Counted from the first letter of the stretch, positions 52,330 through 62,739 are shown. The stretch: DNA of 64,000 bases from Corallococcus soli (GCF_014930455.1 NZ_JAAIYO010000003.1:1-64000), one strand, 5' to 3'. Numbers and translations: made by a program. Notes: generated by a model not told the origin, from the sequence alone.

Positions 52330-55300
52330 TCATGGGGGCCACCGCCCCGGGAGCAGGTCGATGAGGCGCCGACCGAAGGTCTCCGCGTCCGCTTCAATCG
52401 GCTGCGAATAGTAGCGTGGGCCCGCGACGAAGTACGTGCCTCCAGAGCCCGGGAGGTTGCCAGCCCAGGTCCCCGCGAGGGGATGCGAGGTGCGCCCCAG
52501 CGACAATTGATAGGCCTGGTACGCCTGATAGTAGTGCCGGCTCTCGTGCACGATGGTCCCGACCGCGTCGCCCACGGACAGTCCGTTCGCGATGACCAGC
52601 TGGCCCCGCTTCCGGTAGGGCTTCAGCCGCCCGCTCTTGAGGCGGCGGAAGTTCCAGCTCATGTAGCCATAGTCCCCACGCAGGTTCTTGAAGATGATGT
52701 CCGGCCGCCTCGACCTGGGAATGCCCAGCGCGTCCAGCGTGATCTCCGCCGCCTCCAGCAGCGCCTGCTTCCTTTCCAACGGGCGCAGCGAACTGAACTT
52801 CCTCGGATCCAGTTCGGGGATCTGCTTGAGCCGGTCGCGGATCTCGCGCAGCTGCACGCGCTCGAACTCCATGAACTTCCGCGCTGACCACTGCTGGGAC
52901 AGGCTGATGTCGAAGCCTCCCCAGCCCAGCACCCCGACCCCGGGGACGACGGTCCGCACCCGGCGTGCATTCCCCAGCCCCGTCGCGGCGTTGGCCACGT
53001 CGCTCCCCGTCGGCGGCATGACGACGGGCGGTGGGGGCACGAAGCGCGCGTCGATGCGGGTGATGGTCCCTGCGGTCGCGTTGGGGTCCAATCCCCGAAT
53101 CACGCCACGCCGGGGCCCCGGGTCGATGCCGTGCTTCGAGAACATCCCCGTCCCCGGGGTGGTGCCGTCCACGACCTCCTCCACCGCCTTGAGCGCCGCT
53201 TCCGCGCTCGGGATGTGTCCTTTCTTGAGGGCGGCCTTCAGGTCGGCCTTGAGCTGATTGACGGCGATCCAGTCGTCGTGCCCTGGCGGCAGCTTCTGGT
53301 CGAGCAGGTCCAGCTTGCGCCAGGCGTTCGCGACGCGATCAATGCGCGCAGCCAGGCCCTTGCGGGGGAGCCCTGTCTTGGGACCGATGCGCAGTTCAAT
53401 CTGGACCTGCCATTGGTCGATGGCCTCCTTGATTTTCGCGACGTGCGTCGGGCTCAGTTGATGGGCCTTCACCCAGGTCTCGGTGTTGAGCGCCACGCGC
53501 AGCCCCTCGATGTTGCTGAGCAGGTTCTCGCTGACCGAGGTGAACTTGCGGAACAGGGGCGCCCGCTTGCCTCCCTTGACCTCCACGATGTGGATGCTGG
53601 CCCGGGTCGGATTGACGCCGTCATCGAACTGGAACAGCAGCTCGTCGAAGCCGCTGCCCTGCTCACCCCTGGGTTTGAAGGTGACGCGCTGGAACTCCTT
53701 GCCCGGCCCCAGCCGGTCTCCCAGGATCTCCTCCGTCATCCGGAGCGAAGCGCCCCTCTCCAGCTCGTTTCCTGCCAGGTGGGTGGACGTGCCGCGCCTC
53801 TCCCAGCGTCCGTTCTTGCGGGCGGAGAGGATCTCCTCGAACAGCTCTTTTTCTCCCTGTGCGTGGGTCTTCTCGACCAGCCGGTAGTAGCGCTTCTCGA
53901 AAACCCGCCGCTCGCGGTTGAACTTCAGCTCCTCCCACGGGGGGCCTACCTGTGCCAGGGACTCTCCGGGTTCCAGCGCCGGGGTCCTGCGCTTGAGCTG
54001 CTCCTTCGTCAGCGTCGTGCGCTCCAGCGTCTGGATACTTGGGTCGTCCACCTCCGGGCGCTTGAGGGAGTACGGGCCCACGTCCTTGTTCGGGTGCACC
54101 TGGGCGGCCTGGGGCCACGCCCCCGGCTCCAGCTCCACCTTGGGAGCCTCCACCTCCGGCGCCTTCGCCAAGGGCAGCTCGAGTTGGTTGGCCGGGGGTG
54201 GGGCGGGGGGCTTCTTCTTGCTGAACAGCCGCGGCGGTTCGTTCAGGTACTGGGGCTTCGTGCGCGCCCCCTGACCGAACTCCGCGAGCTCCGCCGGGGT
54301 GAAGGCATCCACCTCATCCAGGCGCTTCTTCAGATTGCCGAGCGACCGTTCCCCCTGCTTGAGGCGCCGCGCCGCCTCGTCCGGCGCCATGGACACGCCG
54401 CGCTTCTTCTCCAGCGAGGCGATCAGCGTTTCCTGCGCGTCGATCTCCAGGAGCAGCTTCTTGCGATACAGCTCGAACTGCTTCTCGACGGGCAGCCGGT
54501 CCCAGTGCCGCAGCGCCGTTTCGTCCAGCGCGCGCACCAGGTCGCGCGTCGCCTTGTCGTGGCGCTGGAGCAGGTGCAGGCCCTCTTCGCCCAGCGCCGC
54601 CAGGTCCGCGCCCGCCTTGACCACGATGGTGGGCCTGCCCCGGCGGAACATCGTGACGGCCTCGGCGGACCTGCTGCCGGTGAGCGTCTGGAAGTCCGCC
54701 TCGGAGAGCATCTCGATGGGCGTGTTCGCGAACGCCTTGCGCTGCGCGGGCGGCACGTGCTCCAGCAGCTCCTTGCGCAGCGTGCGCTGGAGCTGCTTCT
54801 TGTCGAAGTCGCCGGACATCTGCTTGAGCAGGCTGTCGTCGAACTCGCGCAGGAACTCCTTCATGCCGCCGGCGGGGTTCTGCGCCTTCCACTTCTTGAA
54901 CAGCGTCAGGCGCTCCTGCGGCGTGCCCCGGAAGGCGAGCAGGTCGTGGGTGCGCGGCGGGGGCATTCGGGGCTTGGAGATGCCTCCCAGCGCGCCCAGG
55001 CCTCCGGAGAGGAGGGTGCCCGGCGCCGCCTGCATCGCGGTGCCCGCGAGCACGTTGAGCAGCGCGTTGCCGCCCTTGTAGTTCTCGTCGTTGAGGACGT
55101 TGCCCAGGAACGCGGAGGGCACCGACTGCACCAGCCCCTCGGCGCCCTGCGCCAGGCCGTGCGCCGTCATGCGCGCCATCACGCCGCCTTCCCCGGCCAT
55201 GCGCGCGAGGAAGCCCATCTTGAGCAGCTTGGAGCCCATGCCCGCCGTGGCCACGGAGGTGAGGACGTCCACGGCGCCCACGCCCGCGTCGGTGGCCGCC

Positions 55301-58300
55301 TCCTCCCAGCCGTAGGCGGCCCCCTTGAGCGCCGCCTTCGCGATCATCGTCACCGCGACGGTCGCCAGCGCCGTGCCCACCAGCACCGTGGAGCTGGCCA
55401 TGAACGCGCCGAACGCCGCCCAGAAGCCCGCGCCTGCGGGCGGGGCGAAGATGCTCAGAATCACGCCGATGATGACCGCGATGGCCATCACCGCCGCCGT
55501 GGCGATGGTCACGACGAAGTCGGTGATGGTGTCCACCTGCTCGCGGTGCATCGTCACCGCTTCGTCGGCGAGCTGCGCCTGGTGGTCGATGCGGACGGCC
55601 TTCTTCTCCCAGTCGTCCTGCCACTTGCGCAGCGTGTCCGCGTCGTAGGCCTTGTCCCCGGGCTTCGGCCGCCGCGACTCGTGCAGCTCCAGCGCCGCCA
55701 CCTCGGCTTCGAGCGTGGCCGTCTGGTCCTCCAGGATCTTCCGGCTGGACCGCGAGAAGACGTTGGACGACGCCTGCTCGAAGCCCAGCCGGCGCCGCGA
55801 CCGGGCCAGCTTCTCCCGGGGCGTGACGGCCTCGCCGTAGTCCACCACGTCGAGGATGTCGAAGGCCTCGCGCCCGCTCAGCTCCGCGCTGATGCGCGCG
55901 CGGAAGCGCTCGAACGGGGTGCGCGTGTCGCCAGCGGCGGGCGGGTTGTTCTTCGCCCAGTCCTCCGCGATGGCGTTGATCTCCTCGCGGCTCTTGCCCG
56001 CGAGCACCTCCTTGAGGGCGTCCTCGTCGGTGCCGGCGCCCTGCACCGCGAACTGCACGACCTCCGCGTCCGTGAGGTAGCCCTTGGCGAGCAGCGCGTC
56101 CACCGCGTCCCGGTCTGAACCGGACGTGCTGAACCGGACGGCCTGCTCGAAGGACATGAGCCCGGAGCCCTCGGGCACGTAGGCCGCGTCGTACTCCGCC
56201 GCCAGGGCCTTCATGTTCGCCTGGGCATGCTCCTGGGCGTGGGCCTTCGCCGCGCGGTCGACGTCCTTGCGCTCCTTCGCGACGCGCGCCTGGACCTTCT
56301 CCGGGCTCCACTTCTCCAGGAACTCCAGCTCGCTGATGAGCCCCTTCTTGCGGTCCGCGTCGGTGAGCGGGCCCGCGCTGGCGGGCTTGACCTTCGCCGC
56401 GTCCAGCTCCCGCTCGATGTCCAGCCGCTCCTGGATGTCCAGGTAGCCGTCGCGGCGCTCGTCGGCGATCTGCCGGCGGCCCTCCGCGGACATCGCGTCG
56501 CGGATGACCTTGTCGTCGGCGTAGAGGAAGCTGGTGTGCTCGATGTGGATGCGCGCGGCGTCGACCTGCAGGCCCTTGTCGTCGCGCAGGCCCTCGATGA
56601 GCTTGAGCTCGTCGCCGCCCATCTCGTCGCGGTACGCGACGCTGAGCGCGCTCTCGCCCCCGACACGGTCGGTCCACTCCGTGCCGTACTTGACCTCGTA
56701 GGCCGCATCCAGCGCCCGGTTGCGCTTGAGCAGCTCCTCCCGGAACGTCTTGGCGTCCCAGCCGTACTGCTGCGCGTCGGCCTCCGTCTCCTTGCGGACC
56801 CGGTCGTAGACCGCCTCGATGCCCTTGCGGTCCGTGCCCAGGCCGAAGAACCACGAGCCGCGCATGGCCCGGTCCAGCTCGATGGCGCGCGCGTCCTCGG
56901 TGCGGCCCTCCACCAGGGCGTGCATCTCGTCGGCGTCGTGGGTCTTGAGCGAGCCGCTGCGCAGCTCGTCGTCCATCTTCTCGACGAGGTCGCGGCCGTA
57001 CTTCGCCTTGTAGGCCTTCTTGATGGCGTCGATCTGCTCGGGCGTCTTGCCGCGCAGCAGGGTGAGGATGGCGGCCTCGTCCGTGCCCAGGCCGGTGCCC
57101 AGGAACGTGCCCTCCATCGCTTCGTCCAGCTCCACGGCGGCGGCCTTGGCGGCGTTGCCGGAGAGCAGGGCCTCCGCCTTGTCCCAGTCGTGCGTGCTGG
57201 TGCTGAAGAAGTCGTCCAGCTCGCTCTTCAGGCGCTCGCGCAGGTTCTCGCCGTTGTTGCGGGACGCGTAGAGCAGCTCGACGTAGTGGCCCTGGATGGG
57301 GGTGAGGTTGGCGAGCGCGTCGAAGATCTTCTTCTCTTCGGTGCCCCACGTGTGGTTGACGCCCTGCTCCAGCTTCCCGACGATGTTGAGGGCGTCCGCG
57401 CTGAACTGCGGCCGCTGCGCCTCCACCACGACCCGCACGCGCTCCAGGTCGGGGGAGGCGAGGACCTCCTTCTCCAGGGCCTCCATGAGCGGCTTGCGCC
57501 GCTGGCCGGCGATGCGCACGGCCAGCCCTTCGGCCAGCGCCTGGACGGGGTCCTTGCCGTCCTTGCCGTAGTAGGAGACCAGGATGGCCTTCTGCTCCTC
57601 GCTCAGGTCCTGACGCTTCTTGAGGGCCTCGGCGTCCAGCTCCTCGCCCTGGCGCAGGCGCACCTCCGCCAGGAACAGCATGTTCTTGTCGAGCGACGTC
57701 TTGTTCTCCGCGGAGACCGCGGCCTCCCACGCCTTGCTCTCGTCGTGGGCGGAGTCGAGCCAGTCGAGGATCCACCCGAGCAGCCGATCCCAGAAGCCGC
57801 GCTCGTAGCCGATCTGCTTCGCGTGCCAGTCGCGGATGACCTCCTTGGCGTCCTTGCCGGCCCGGCGCAGCTCGTCCTGGTAGCGCTCCACGCCCTGGTC
57901 GATGTCGCGCTTCGCCTTGCTGACGACGGCGCCAATCTCCTTGCGGCGGTCGTCGAGCCACTTCTTCGTCGGCCGGTACAGCTCCGTGGCCGTCTTCAGC
58001 TTCACCGGATCATCGCCGGCGTCCTTCTTGAGCTGCCATTCGTCCTGGAGCGCGGCCAGCTCGTACGCGTGCATCTGGTCGCTGGCGGCCTTCGCGAAGG
58101 CTTCCTTGAAGCGCTTGCCGTTCTGGGCGTACCGGACGACCCAACTGCCCACCTTGGTGTCGACGGCGGAAAGCAGCGCGTCGCGCTTGCGGCGGGCCTC
58201 CGTCAGGTCGACGCCGCCCTTGATGGCGGCGGCCTTGGCCTCCGCCTGGGCGTCCAGCGACGCGCGCACGCGGGACAGCGAATCGTTGAAGCTCTTGCCG

Positions 58301-60351
58301 CTGTCCGCCAGGCTCTGCTTCGCCTCCTCGTGGGCCTTGCTGAGCGTGGCGGTGGTGGCCGCGTGCGTGTCCACGAGCGTCTTGCGACGGGCCTCGACCT
58401 TGGCGTCCAGGTCCTCCTTCTTGATGGCCGCGGCGTCGGCGATGCGCTGGAGCTCCGCGGCGAAGAGGGGCCGCTCCGCGGCGATGAGCCCCACGCCCCA
58501 GGACGCGTCGAGCCCACCAGGGACATAGGCCTCGCGGGCCTTCTGGACGGAGGCGTCCGCGTACCGGTCCGGAGCGGCCAGCAGGCGCGCCAGCACGTCG
58601 CCAATGTCCACGCGGGCGAAGTCGGGGACGTTGATGGGCGCGGGCGGGGCCTCCTCCAGGACGGTGACGCCCTTGGCGGGCTCCTTGGGCGCGGCCTTCG
58701 CCTTCTTCTGTTTTTCGGCCGCATCGGTGATCTTTTTCTCGAGGAGCGTCCAGTCCTTGAGCTTCTCCGGGTCGGTGGGTTTGGGGCCGCCGGGCTTGTA
58801 GACGAGGTCGCCCAGCGGGCCCTTGATGAGCAGGTGCCCGCCGTCGTCGCGCATGAGCTGCGCGCCGATCTCCGGCACGTGGCCCAGGGGGCTCCTCTGG
58901 AGGTCGGGCAGCGTGGCGTTCTTGACGTCCAGCTTGCGGTCGCACTTCACGTCCACCAGGGCGGAGGCCTTGCCGGTGGGATCGTCCGGGATGGCCGGCA
59001 GGTCCTTTGGCTGCTTCGCCGGGGTGATGGCCTTCTTGCCCTCGTCCTCCAGTTGCTTGAGGCGCGCGGCGCGCACCGCGTTCGGGTCCACCGCCGCCTG
59101 CTGGACCTTGAAGGTGTAGCGGGGCGCCGGAGGCAACTGGGGCTGGGGGACCTTCTCCGTGGTGCTGGCGATGCGGCCCTTCCACGCGGCCAGGGCCCCG
59201 TCCTCCACGCTCGGACCGGGGCCCGGCGCGGGGCTGACCGTGACGGGCGCCTCCGGGGTGGGCTCGGGGGGCGGGGCCGGGAGCACGGCGGGGCTCGCGG
59301 CCTCGGTGGGGATGACGCCGCTGGGGTCCGGCGCGGTCCCCAAGCCCTGCTGGATGCCCTGGACGCCCTGGGCGTGGGCCTCCGCCAGCTGCCGCGTCGC
59401 CTCCTTCGCGGCGGGGGTCTCCGCGGAGACGACAGGGGGCGCCTCGTCGGTGCGACCCGTGTCGGCGGTGGCGTCGGGTTGGATGGGCGGCGGCTTCGCG
59501 GCGGTCGTGGTCCCCCGGGTGCCCGGAGAGGCCGGGCGGATGATGATCCGCACGTCACCCCGGCCCGACAGGGCGCTGCGGGCCGTGTCGAGCCGGGCCA
59601 GCTCGCCCATCGAGCCAAGCGCGGCCCCTGCTTCGCGAACGGAGGACGCCTGGTCGGTGGAGGCTTCCTGTTCCCCGGCGCCCGGCGCATCGACCGTGGT
59701 GTCCACCTCCGAAGCGCCCATGGGGGACGTGCTGCCCCCCAGGCCCGCTGCCTCGGAGAGGTCGCCGGGTGGGGCGATGCTCCCGGCGTCGGTGCCCTCC
59801 GTCCGGGCCCGGGCCTCAGCGAGCCGCGCGGCCGTGTCCGCGAGCTGCTCCGCGGATCCGAAAGGCAGCACGGCGGTCCGGGCCGCGGCGCGCCGTCGGT
59901 CCTCGTCCTCCTGCGCGGCGAGCGTGGGGGCCTGCGCGGCACCGTCGGCCTCCGCGAGCGCGGTGTGCGGCAGCGGCGTGGGTCCGCCGGCGCCTGCCTC
60001 CGCTTCGAGGGCGCCCGGTTCGGACAGCAGCCCCACTTCGGGTGGATGCGCGGGGCAGTGGTCGAAGAGGTGGAAGCGAGGGCCGCCCGCCATCCGCCAC
60101 GCCGGGTCGCTCACGCGGCGCCCCAGGTCGCGCGTTGTGTCGCGCAGCACCTGCCCGGAGACACCGGGCCCCGGGCCATTCAGCGAGGCGAGGCGGGAGG
60201 CCAGCTCCCGGGCGGGATTGGAGGACGCGGGCCCCCGGGGAACGACGCCCGGCTTGCGCGGGAGGGGGGACGAGGACGAAGGGGTGCGCCCGGACGTCTT
60301 CCGGGTCGCGGCCTTGATGGACGCCCTCGTACCCTGTTCACGGATGCGCAC
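52330..60351 (-). CDS. 2673-residue modular CIS cargo/toxin candidate
   Basis: Residues 1-460 are Pro/Ala-rich and disordered. Residues 650-880 are long charged helices. About 1000-1500 hold three to four annexin-type repeats (GLGTDEAAILTLLRGKTPEQ at 1088, GLGTDRKGIEAV at 1170, GAGTDEDALKEVLAGKSREE at 1438). Residues 1608-1676 are two membrane helices (VVTIATAAVMAIAVIIGVIL and the ASSTVLVGTALATVAVTMIA pair). D2236 with E2257-x-K2259 (GFDELLFQ, IHIVEVKGG) resembles a PD-(D/E)xK core. H2602-E-S-R-H2606 (VHESRHYYQ) with EADAE at 2653 fits a zinc metallopeptidase. GTG 60351 follows GGGGGGA, 30 bases after the ATPase stop. GTDE modules of this look occur in CIS-associated proteins that carry DUF4157; no DUF4157 was seen here. 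Confidence 0.8.
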   Translation of the reverse strand: MRIREQGTRASIKAATRKTSGRTPSSSSPLPRKPGVVPRGPASSNPARELASRLASLNGPGPGVSGQVLRDTTRDLGRRVSDPAWRMAGGPRFHLFDHCPAHPPEVGLLSEPGALEAEAGAGGPTPLPHTALAEADGAAQAPTLAAQEDEDRRRAAARTAVLPFGSAEQLADTAARLAEARARTEGTDAGSIAPPGDLSEAAGLGGSTSPMGASEVDTTVDAPGAGEQEASTDQASSVREAGAALGSMGELARLDTARSALSGRGDVRIIIRPASPGTRGTTTAAKPPPIQPDATADTGRTDEAPPVVSAETPAAKEATRQLAEAHAQGVQGIQQGLGTAPDPSGVIPTEAASPAVLPAPPPEPTPEAPVTVSPAPGPGPSVEDGALAAWKGRIASTTEKVPQPQLPPAPRYTFKVQQAAVDPNAVRAARLKQLEDEGKKAITPAKQPKDLPAIPDDPTGKASALVDVKCDRKLDVKNATLPDLQRSPLGHVPEIGAQLMRDDGGHLLIKGPLGDLVYKPGGPKPTDPEKLKDWTLLEKKITDAAEKQKKAKAAPKEPAKGVTVLEEAPPAPINVPDFARVDIGDVLARLLAAPDRYADASVQKAREAYVPGGLDASWGVGLIAAERPLFAAELQRIADAAAIKKEDLDAKVEARRKTLVDTHAATTATLSKAHEEAKQSLADSGKSFNDSLSRVRASLDAQAEAKAAAIKGGVDLTEARRKRDALLSAVDTKVGSWVVRYAQNGKRFKEAFAKAASDQMHAYELAALQDEWQLKKDAGDDPVKLKTATELYRPTKKWLDDRRKEIGAVVSKAKRDIDQGVERYQDELRRAGKDAKEVIRDWHAKQIGYERGFWDRLLGWILDWLDSAHDESKAWEAAVSAENKTSLDKNMLFLAEVRLRQGEELDAEALKKRQDLSEEQKAILVSYYGKDGKDPVQALAEGLAVRIAGQRRKPLMEALEKEVLASPDLERVRVVVEAQRPQFSADALNIVGKLEQGVNHTWGTEEKKIFDALANLTPIQGHYVELLYASRNNGENLRERLKSELDDFFSTSTHDWDKAEALLSGNAAKAAAVELDEAMEGTFLGTGLGTDEAAILTLLRGKTPEQIDAIKKAYKAKYGRDLVEKMDDELRSGSLKTHDADEMHALVEGRTEDARAIELDRAMRGSWFFGLGTDRKGIEAVYDRVRKETEADAQQYGWDAKTFREELLKRNRALDAAYEVKYGTEWTDRVGGESALSVAYRDEMGGDELKLIEGLRDDKGLQVDAARIHIEHTSFLYADDKVIRDAMSAEGRRQIADERRDGYLDIQERLDIERELDAAKVKPASAGPLTDADRKKGLISELEFLEKWSPEKVQARVAKERKDVDRAAKAHAQEHAQANMKALAAEYDAAYVPEGSGLMSFEQAVRFSTSGSDRDAVDALLAKGYLTDAEVVQFAVQGAGTDEDALKEVLAGKSREEINAIAEDWAKNNPPAAGDTRTPFERFRARISAELSGREAFDILDVVDYGEAVTPREKLARSRRRLGFEQASSNVFSRSSRKILEDQTATLEAEVAALELHESRRPKPGDKAYDADTLRKWQDDWEKKAVRIDHQAQLADEAVTMHREQVDTITDFVVTIATAAVMAIAVIIGVILSIFAPPAGAGFWAAFGAFMASSTVLVGTALATVAVTMIAKAALKGAAYGWEEAATDAGVGAVDVLTSVATAGMGSKLLKMGFLARMAGEGGVMARMTAHGLAQGAEGLVQSVPSAFLGNVLNDENYKGGNALLNVLAGTAMQAAPGTLLSGGLGALGGISKPRMPPPRTHDLLAFRGTPQERLTLFKKWKAQNPAGGMKEFLREFDDSLLKQMSGDFDKKQLQRTLRKELLEHVPPAQRKAFANTPIEMLSEADFQTLTGSRSAEAVTMFRRGRPTIVVKAGADLAALGEEGLHLLQRHDKATRDLVRALDETALRHWDRLPVEKQFELYRKKLLLEIDAQETLIASLEKKRGVSMAPDEAARRLKQGERSLGNLKKRLDEVDAFTPAELAEFGQGARTKPQYLNEPPRLFSKKKPPAPPPANQLELPLAKAPEVEAPKVELEPGAWPQAAQVHPNKDVGPYSLKRPEVDDPSIQTLERTTLTKEQLKRRTPALEPGESLAQVGPPWEELKFNRERRVFEKRYYRLVEKTHAQGEKELFEEILSARKNGRWERRGTSTHLAGNELERGASLRMTEEILGDRLGPGKEFQRVTFKPRGEQGSGFDELLFQFDDGVNPTRASIHIVEVKGGKRAPLFRKFTSVSENLLSNIEGLRVALNTETWVKAHQLSPTHVAKIKEAIDQWQVQIELRIGPKTGLPRKGLAARIDRVANAWRKLDLLDQKLPPGHDDWIAVNQLKADLKAALKKGHIPSAEAALKAVEEVVDGTTPGTGMFSKHGIDPGPRRGVIRGLDPNATAGTITRIDARFVPPPPVVMPPTGSDVANAATGLGNARRVRTVVPGVGVLGWGGFDISLSQQWSARKFMEFERVQLREIRDRLKQIPELDPRKFSSLRPLERKQALLEAAEITLDALGIPRSRRPDIIFKNLRGDYGYMSWNFRRLKSGRLKPYRKRGQLVIANGLSVGDAVGTIVHESRHYYQAYQAYQLSLGRTSHPLAGTWAGNLPGSGGTYFVAGPRYYSQPIEADAETFGRRLIDLLPGRWPP

Positions 60352-60381
60352 GGTCCCCCCGCACCATCAGTGAATAAAACG

Positions 60382-62739
60382 CTAGGCCATCTCCACGTCC
60401 AGCACCAGGGAGGCCCGGATGGGATGTCCGTGACTGCTCCAAAAGCGGTGGAGGAGGTCGAAGTCGTAGCTCTCCTGCACGCGGGGGGTGAGCTTGCGGC
60501 CATCCAGCTCATGGGGGAGTCCGCGCGTGAGCAGTCCATGGAGGACGCCGAGCAGCTCATGCTCCTCCTCGGCGCGGTTGGACCAGGCGGAGACGATGAG
60601 GCCCAGCCGCAGGGCGCCATTCTGGGTGACGGCCAGCCGGTAGAGCGCGAGCGACACCGCGGGCCGCTTCCCCGCCAGGGCCTCCCGGGTGGGAGAGCCG
60701 TGGAGGATGTGGATCTCCTTGAGGAAGTGTTGGCGAAGCTGCGTGTCCAGCGCCTCCTGGAACACCTCCGCCACGCGGCGCAGGCGGGTGCCCGCGTCGC
60801 CGGGACTCTCCGCCTCCGCGCGGCGCGACAGCCGGCCCAGCTCGTACAGCTCCAGCGCGACGGCGCGCTCCAGGTGCTCCTGGCACAGCGGGGCCCCGGC
60901 CTGCTCGGCGAGGAAGATGCCCTTGAGGGCGGCGTTGCGGATGTCCCCGCCGGCCAGCCGGTGCCGCTGCGCGAGCCCCGCGAGGTCGAGCGTCCCCTCG
61001 CGCGGCACGCCGTCCGGCAGCATCAGCTCCCAGATGCGGCGGCGCTCCTCGACCTCCGGGAAGGGGAACTCGATGCGCGCGTGGAAGCGGCGCAGGAAGG
61101 CTTCATCGATGGCCGTTTGCAGGTTGGTGGCCAGGATGATGAGGCCGTCGTGGCGCTCAATGCGCTGGAGGAGGAAGCCGACCTCCAGGTTGGCGAAGCG
61201 ATCATTGGCGTTGCTCACCTCCGTGCGGGCGGAGAAGAGCGAATCCGCCTCGTCGAAGAACAGCACGGCCCCCGCGCGCTCGCCGTTGGAGAGGACCTCG
61301 TCGATGTTCTTCTCCGTCTCGCCCACGTACTTGCTGACGAGCCGGGACAGGTCCACGACGTAGAGCGGCCGGCCTACCGCGTGCGCGATGACCTCCGCGG
61401 CCAATGTCTTTCCCGTGCCTGAACGTCCGGAGAACAGCGCCACGGGGCCGGTGTGGAGCCGGAAGCGGCGCAGCAGTCCGCGCTCCTCGGCGACGCGGTC
61501 GCGCTGGGCCACGTAGAACAGCAACCGCTCCAGCGCCTCGCGGGTGGTGTCCCGGACCACGAGGTCCGCGAACGTGCGGGACGTCTCCAGCCGGTAGCCA
61601 TGGCGCAGCGGCACCTGGATCCGCCGGGACGCGGCGGCGCGAAGGGCGTCCGCGCCGCCACCGGGGGCCGCGTCGAACGCGCCACGGATCTCCTGCAACC
61701 CGCCCCGGAAGCTGGAGGCCAGCCGCCCGGCGTCGGCCTCGTCCAATGACAGTCCGCGCGCCGCGGCCTCTTCACACCACAGGGCCCGCCGCTGCGTGAA
61801 GCCCAGGGCCGGGGCCTCGTGGTGGGCCACGGCGACCGGCTGGGCGGAATCACAGAGCACCAGCGCCCGGCCGCCAAACCGTGAGCACAACCCTGAGAGG
61901 GTTTCGGTGACGGAGAGCGTGACGCCGCGCTCGCACCCGGCCAGGTCCACCGCCAGGAGCGCCCCGCGCACGGACGCCATGCGCCACAGCGCCCGGGCCG
62001 CGTGCGTCGACTCCGGGGCCCCCGTCCACCGGGCGACGACCAGGGCCGTACCGGCCTCCGCCGCGACCTCCAGCGCCACGCCCAGGCGTTCGCCTTCGCC
62101 ATGCACCACGGCGAACGAACCGGCGGCTCGCGACTCCGGAGGATGCAGCGCCTCCGCGCCGTGCCACTCCAGGGCGATGTCGCCCAGCACGGACGGGCGG
62201 GGCAGCTCCAGCAGGGCTTCGCGGACCTCCGGCGCCAGGTCCACGGGGCGGAGCATGGGAGGAAAGGCCCCCAGGCCCGTCTGGAGGAGCCCCCCGCCCA
62301 CCAGGAGGCCGCTGTCCGTCAGCGACGCCAGCAGTCGCTGCGCGCGCGCGGGCGTGCGTCCCAGGACGGTGAGCAGCAGCCGCTCCACGTTCCAGCCCTG
62401 CGCGGTGTCGTCCTGGAGCACGGCGAACAGGCGCGGGTAGCGCGGCTCCAGGTGCGCCGCGAGCAGCAGCAACAGGGCCTCCTCCTCCACCGCGTCCACG
62501 CGCAGCGACGCCCGCAGCCGGGCGAAGGGCAGGGGAGGCGAAATCCCCAGCAGCGGCGTCTCCGGAAGCGCCGCGCTGAAGGCGAGCTCCGCGGAGGGCG
62601 TCCGCACGGTGGCGCGCACCGCGTCCCAGCCGCTCTCCTCCTCGCCCCGGAGCTTCGAGGCACGCGCTTCCTCCAGGTCGCAGACCTGGATCAGCAGCGC
62701 ATCCAGCCGCTTCAGCGACTCCCCCCAAGACGGTCCCAT
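60382..62739 (-). CDS. AAA+ ATPase fused to a tail-terminator-like (Pvc16/DUF4255) domain
   Basis: The product has 785 residues from ATG 62739, which follows GGGAGG; a longer reading from 62823 is not supported. Residues 425-610 are an AAA+ module of the FtsH/Cdc48 type: Walker A GRSGTGKT (438-445), Walker B AVLFFDEADSLF (491-502), LIILATNLQTAIDEAFLRRF (533-552). This matches Afp15/Pvc15-type ATPases of injection systems. Residues about 650-785 look like the Pvc16/DUF4255 sheath-terminator domain (VSLALYRLAV, LGLIVSAWSNRAEEEHELLG, LLHRFWSSHGHPIRASLVLD). It heads the operon that contains the giant cargo candidate. Confidence 0.88.
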   Translation of the reverse strand: MGPSWGESLKRLDALLIQVCDLEEARASKLRGEEESGWDAVRATVRTPSAELAFSAALPETPLLGISPPLPFARLRASLRVDAVEEEALLLLLAAHLEPRYPRLFAVLQDDTAQGWNVERLLLTVLGRTPARAQRLLASLTDSGLLVGGGLLQTGLGAFPPMLRPVDLAPEVREALLELPRPSVLGDIALEWHGAEALHPPESRAAGSFAVVHGEGERLGVALEVAAEAGTALVVARWTGAPESTHAARALWRMASVRGALLAVDLAGCERGVTLSVTETLSGLCSRFGGRALVLCDSAQPVAVAHHEAPALGFTQRRALWCEEAAARGLSLDEADAGRLASSFRGGLQEIRGAFDAAPGGGADALRAAASRRIQVPLRHGYRLETSRTFADLVVRDTTREALERLLFYVAQRDRVAEERGLLRRFRLHTGPVALFSGRSGTGKTLAAEVIAHAVGRPLYVVDLSRLVSKYVGETEKNIDEVLSNGERAGAVLFFDEADSLFSARTEVSNANDRFANLEVGFLLQRIERHDGLIILATNLQTAIDEAFLRRFHARIEFPFPEVEERRRIWELMLPDGVPREGTLDLAGLAQRHRLAGGDIRNAALKGIFLAEQAGAPLCQEHLERAVALELYELGRLSRRAEAESPGDAGTRLRRVAEVFQEALDTQLRQHFLKEIHILHGSPTREALAGKRPAVSLALYRLAVTQNGALRLGLIVSAWSNRAEEEHELLGVLHGLLTRGLPHELDGRKLTPRVQESYDFDLLHRFWSSHGHPIRASLVLDVEMA

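Noticed and set aside
56227-61422. A 1731-codon plus-strand frame opposite the giant toxin candidate and ATPase
   Set aside because: Leu/Arg/Val-rich shadow frame without motifs; the minus strand has Walker A/B and HExxH motifs in real context.
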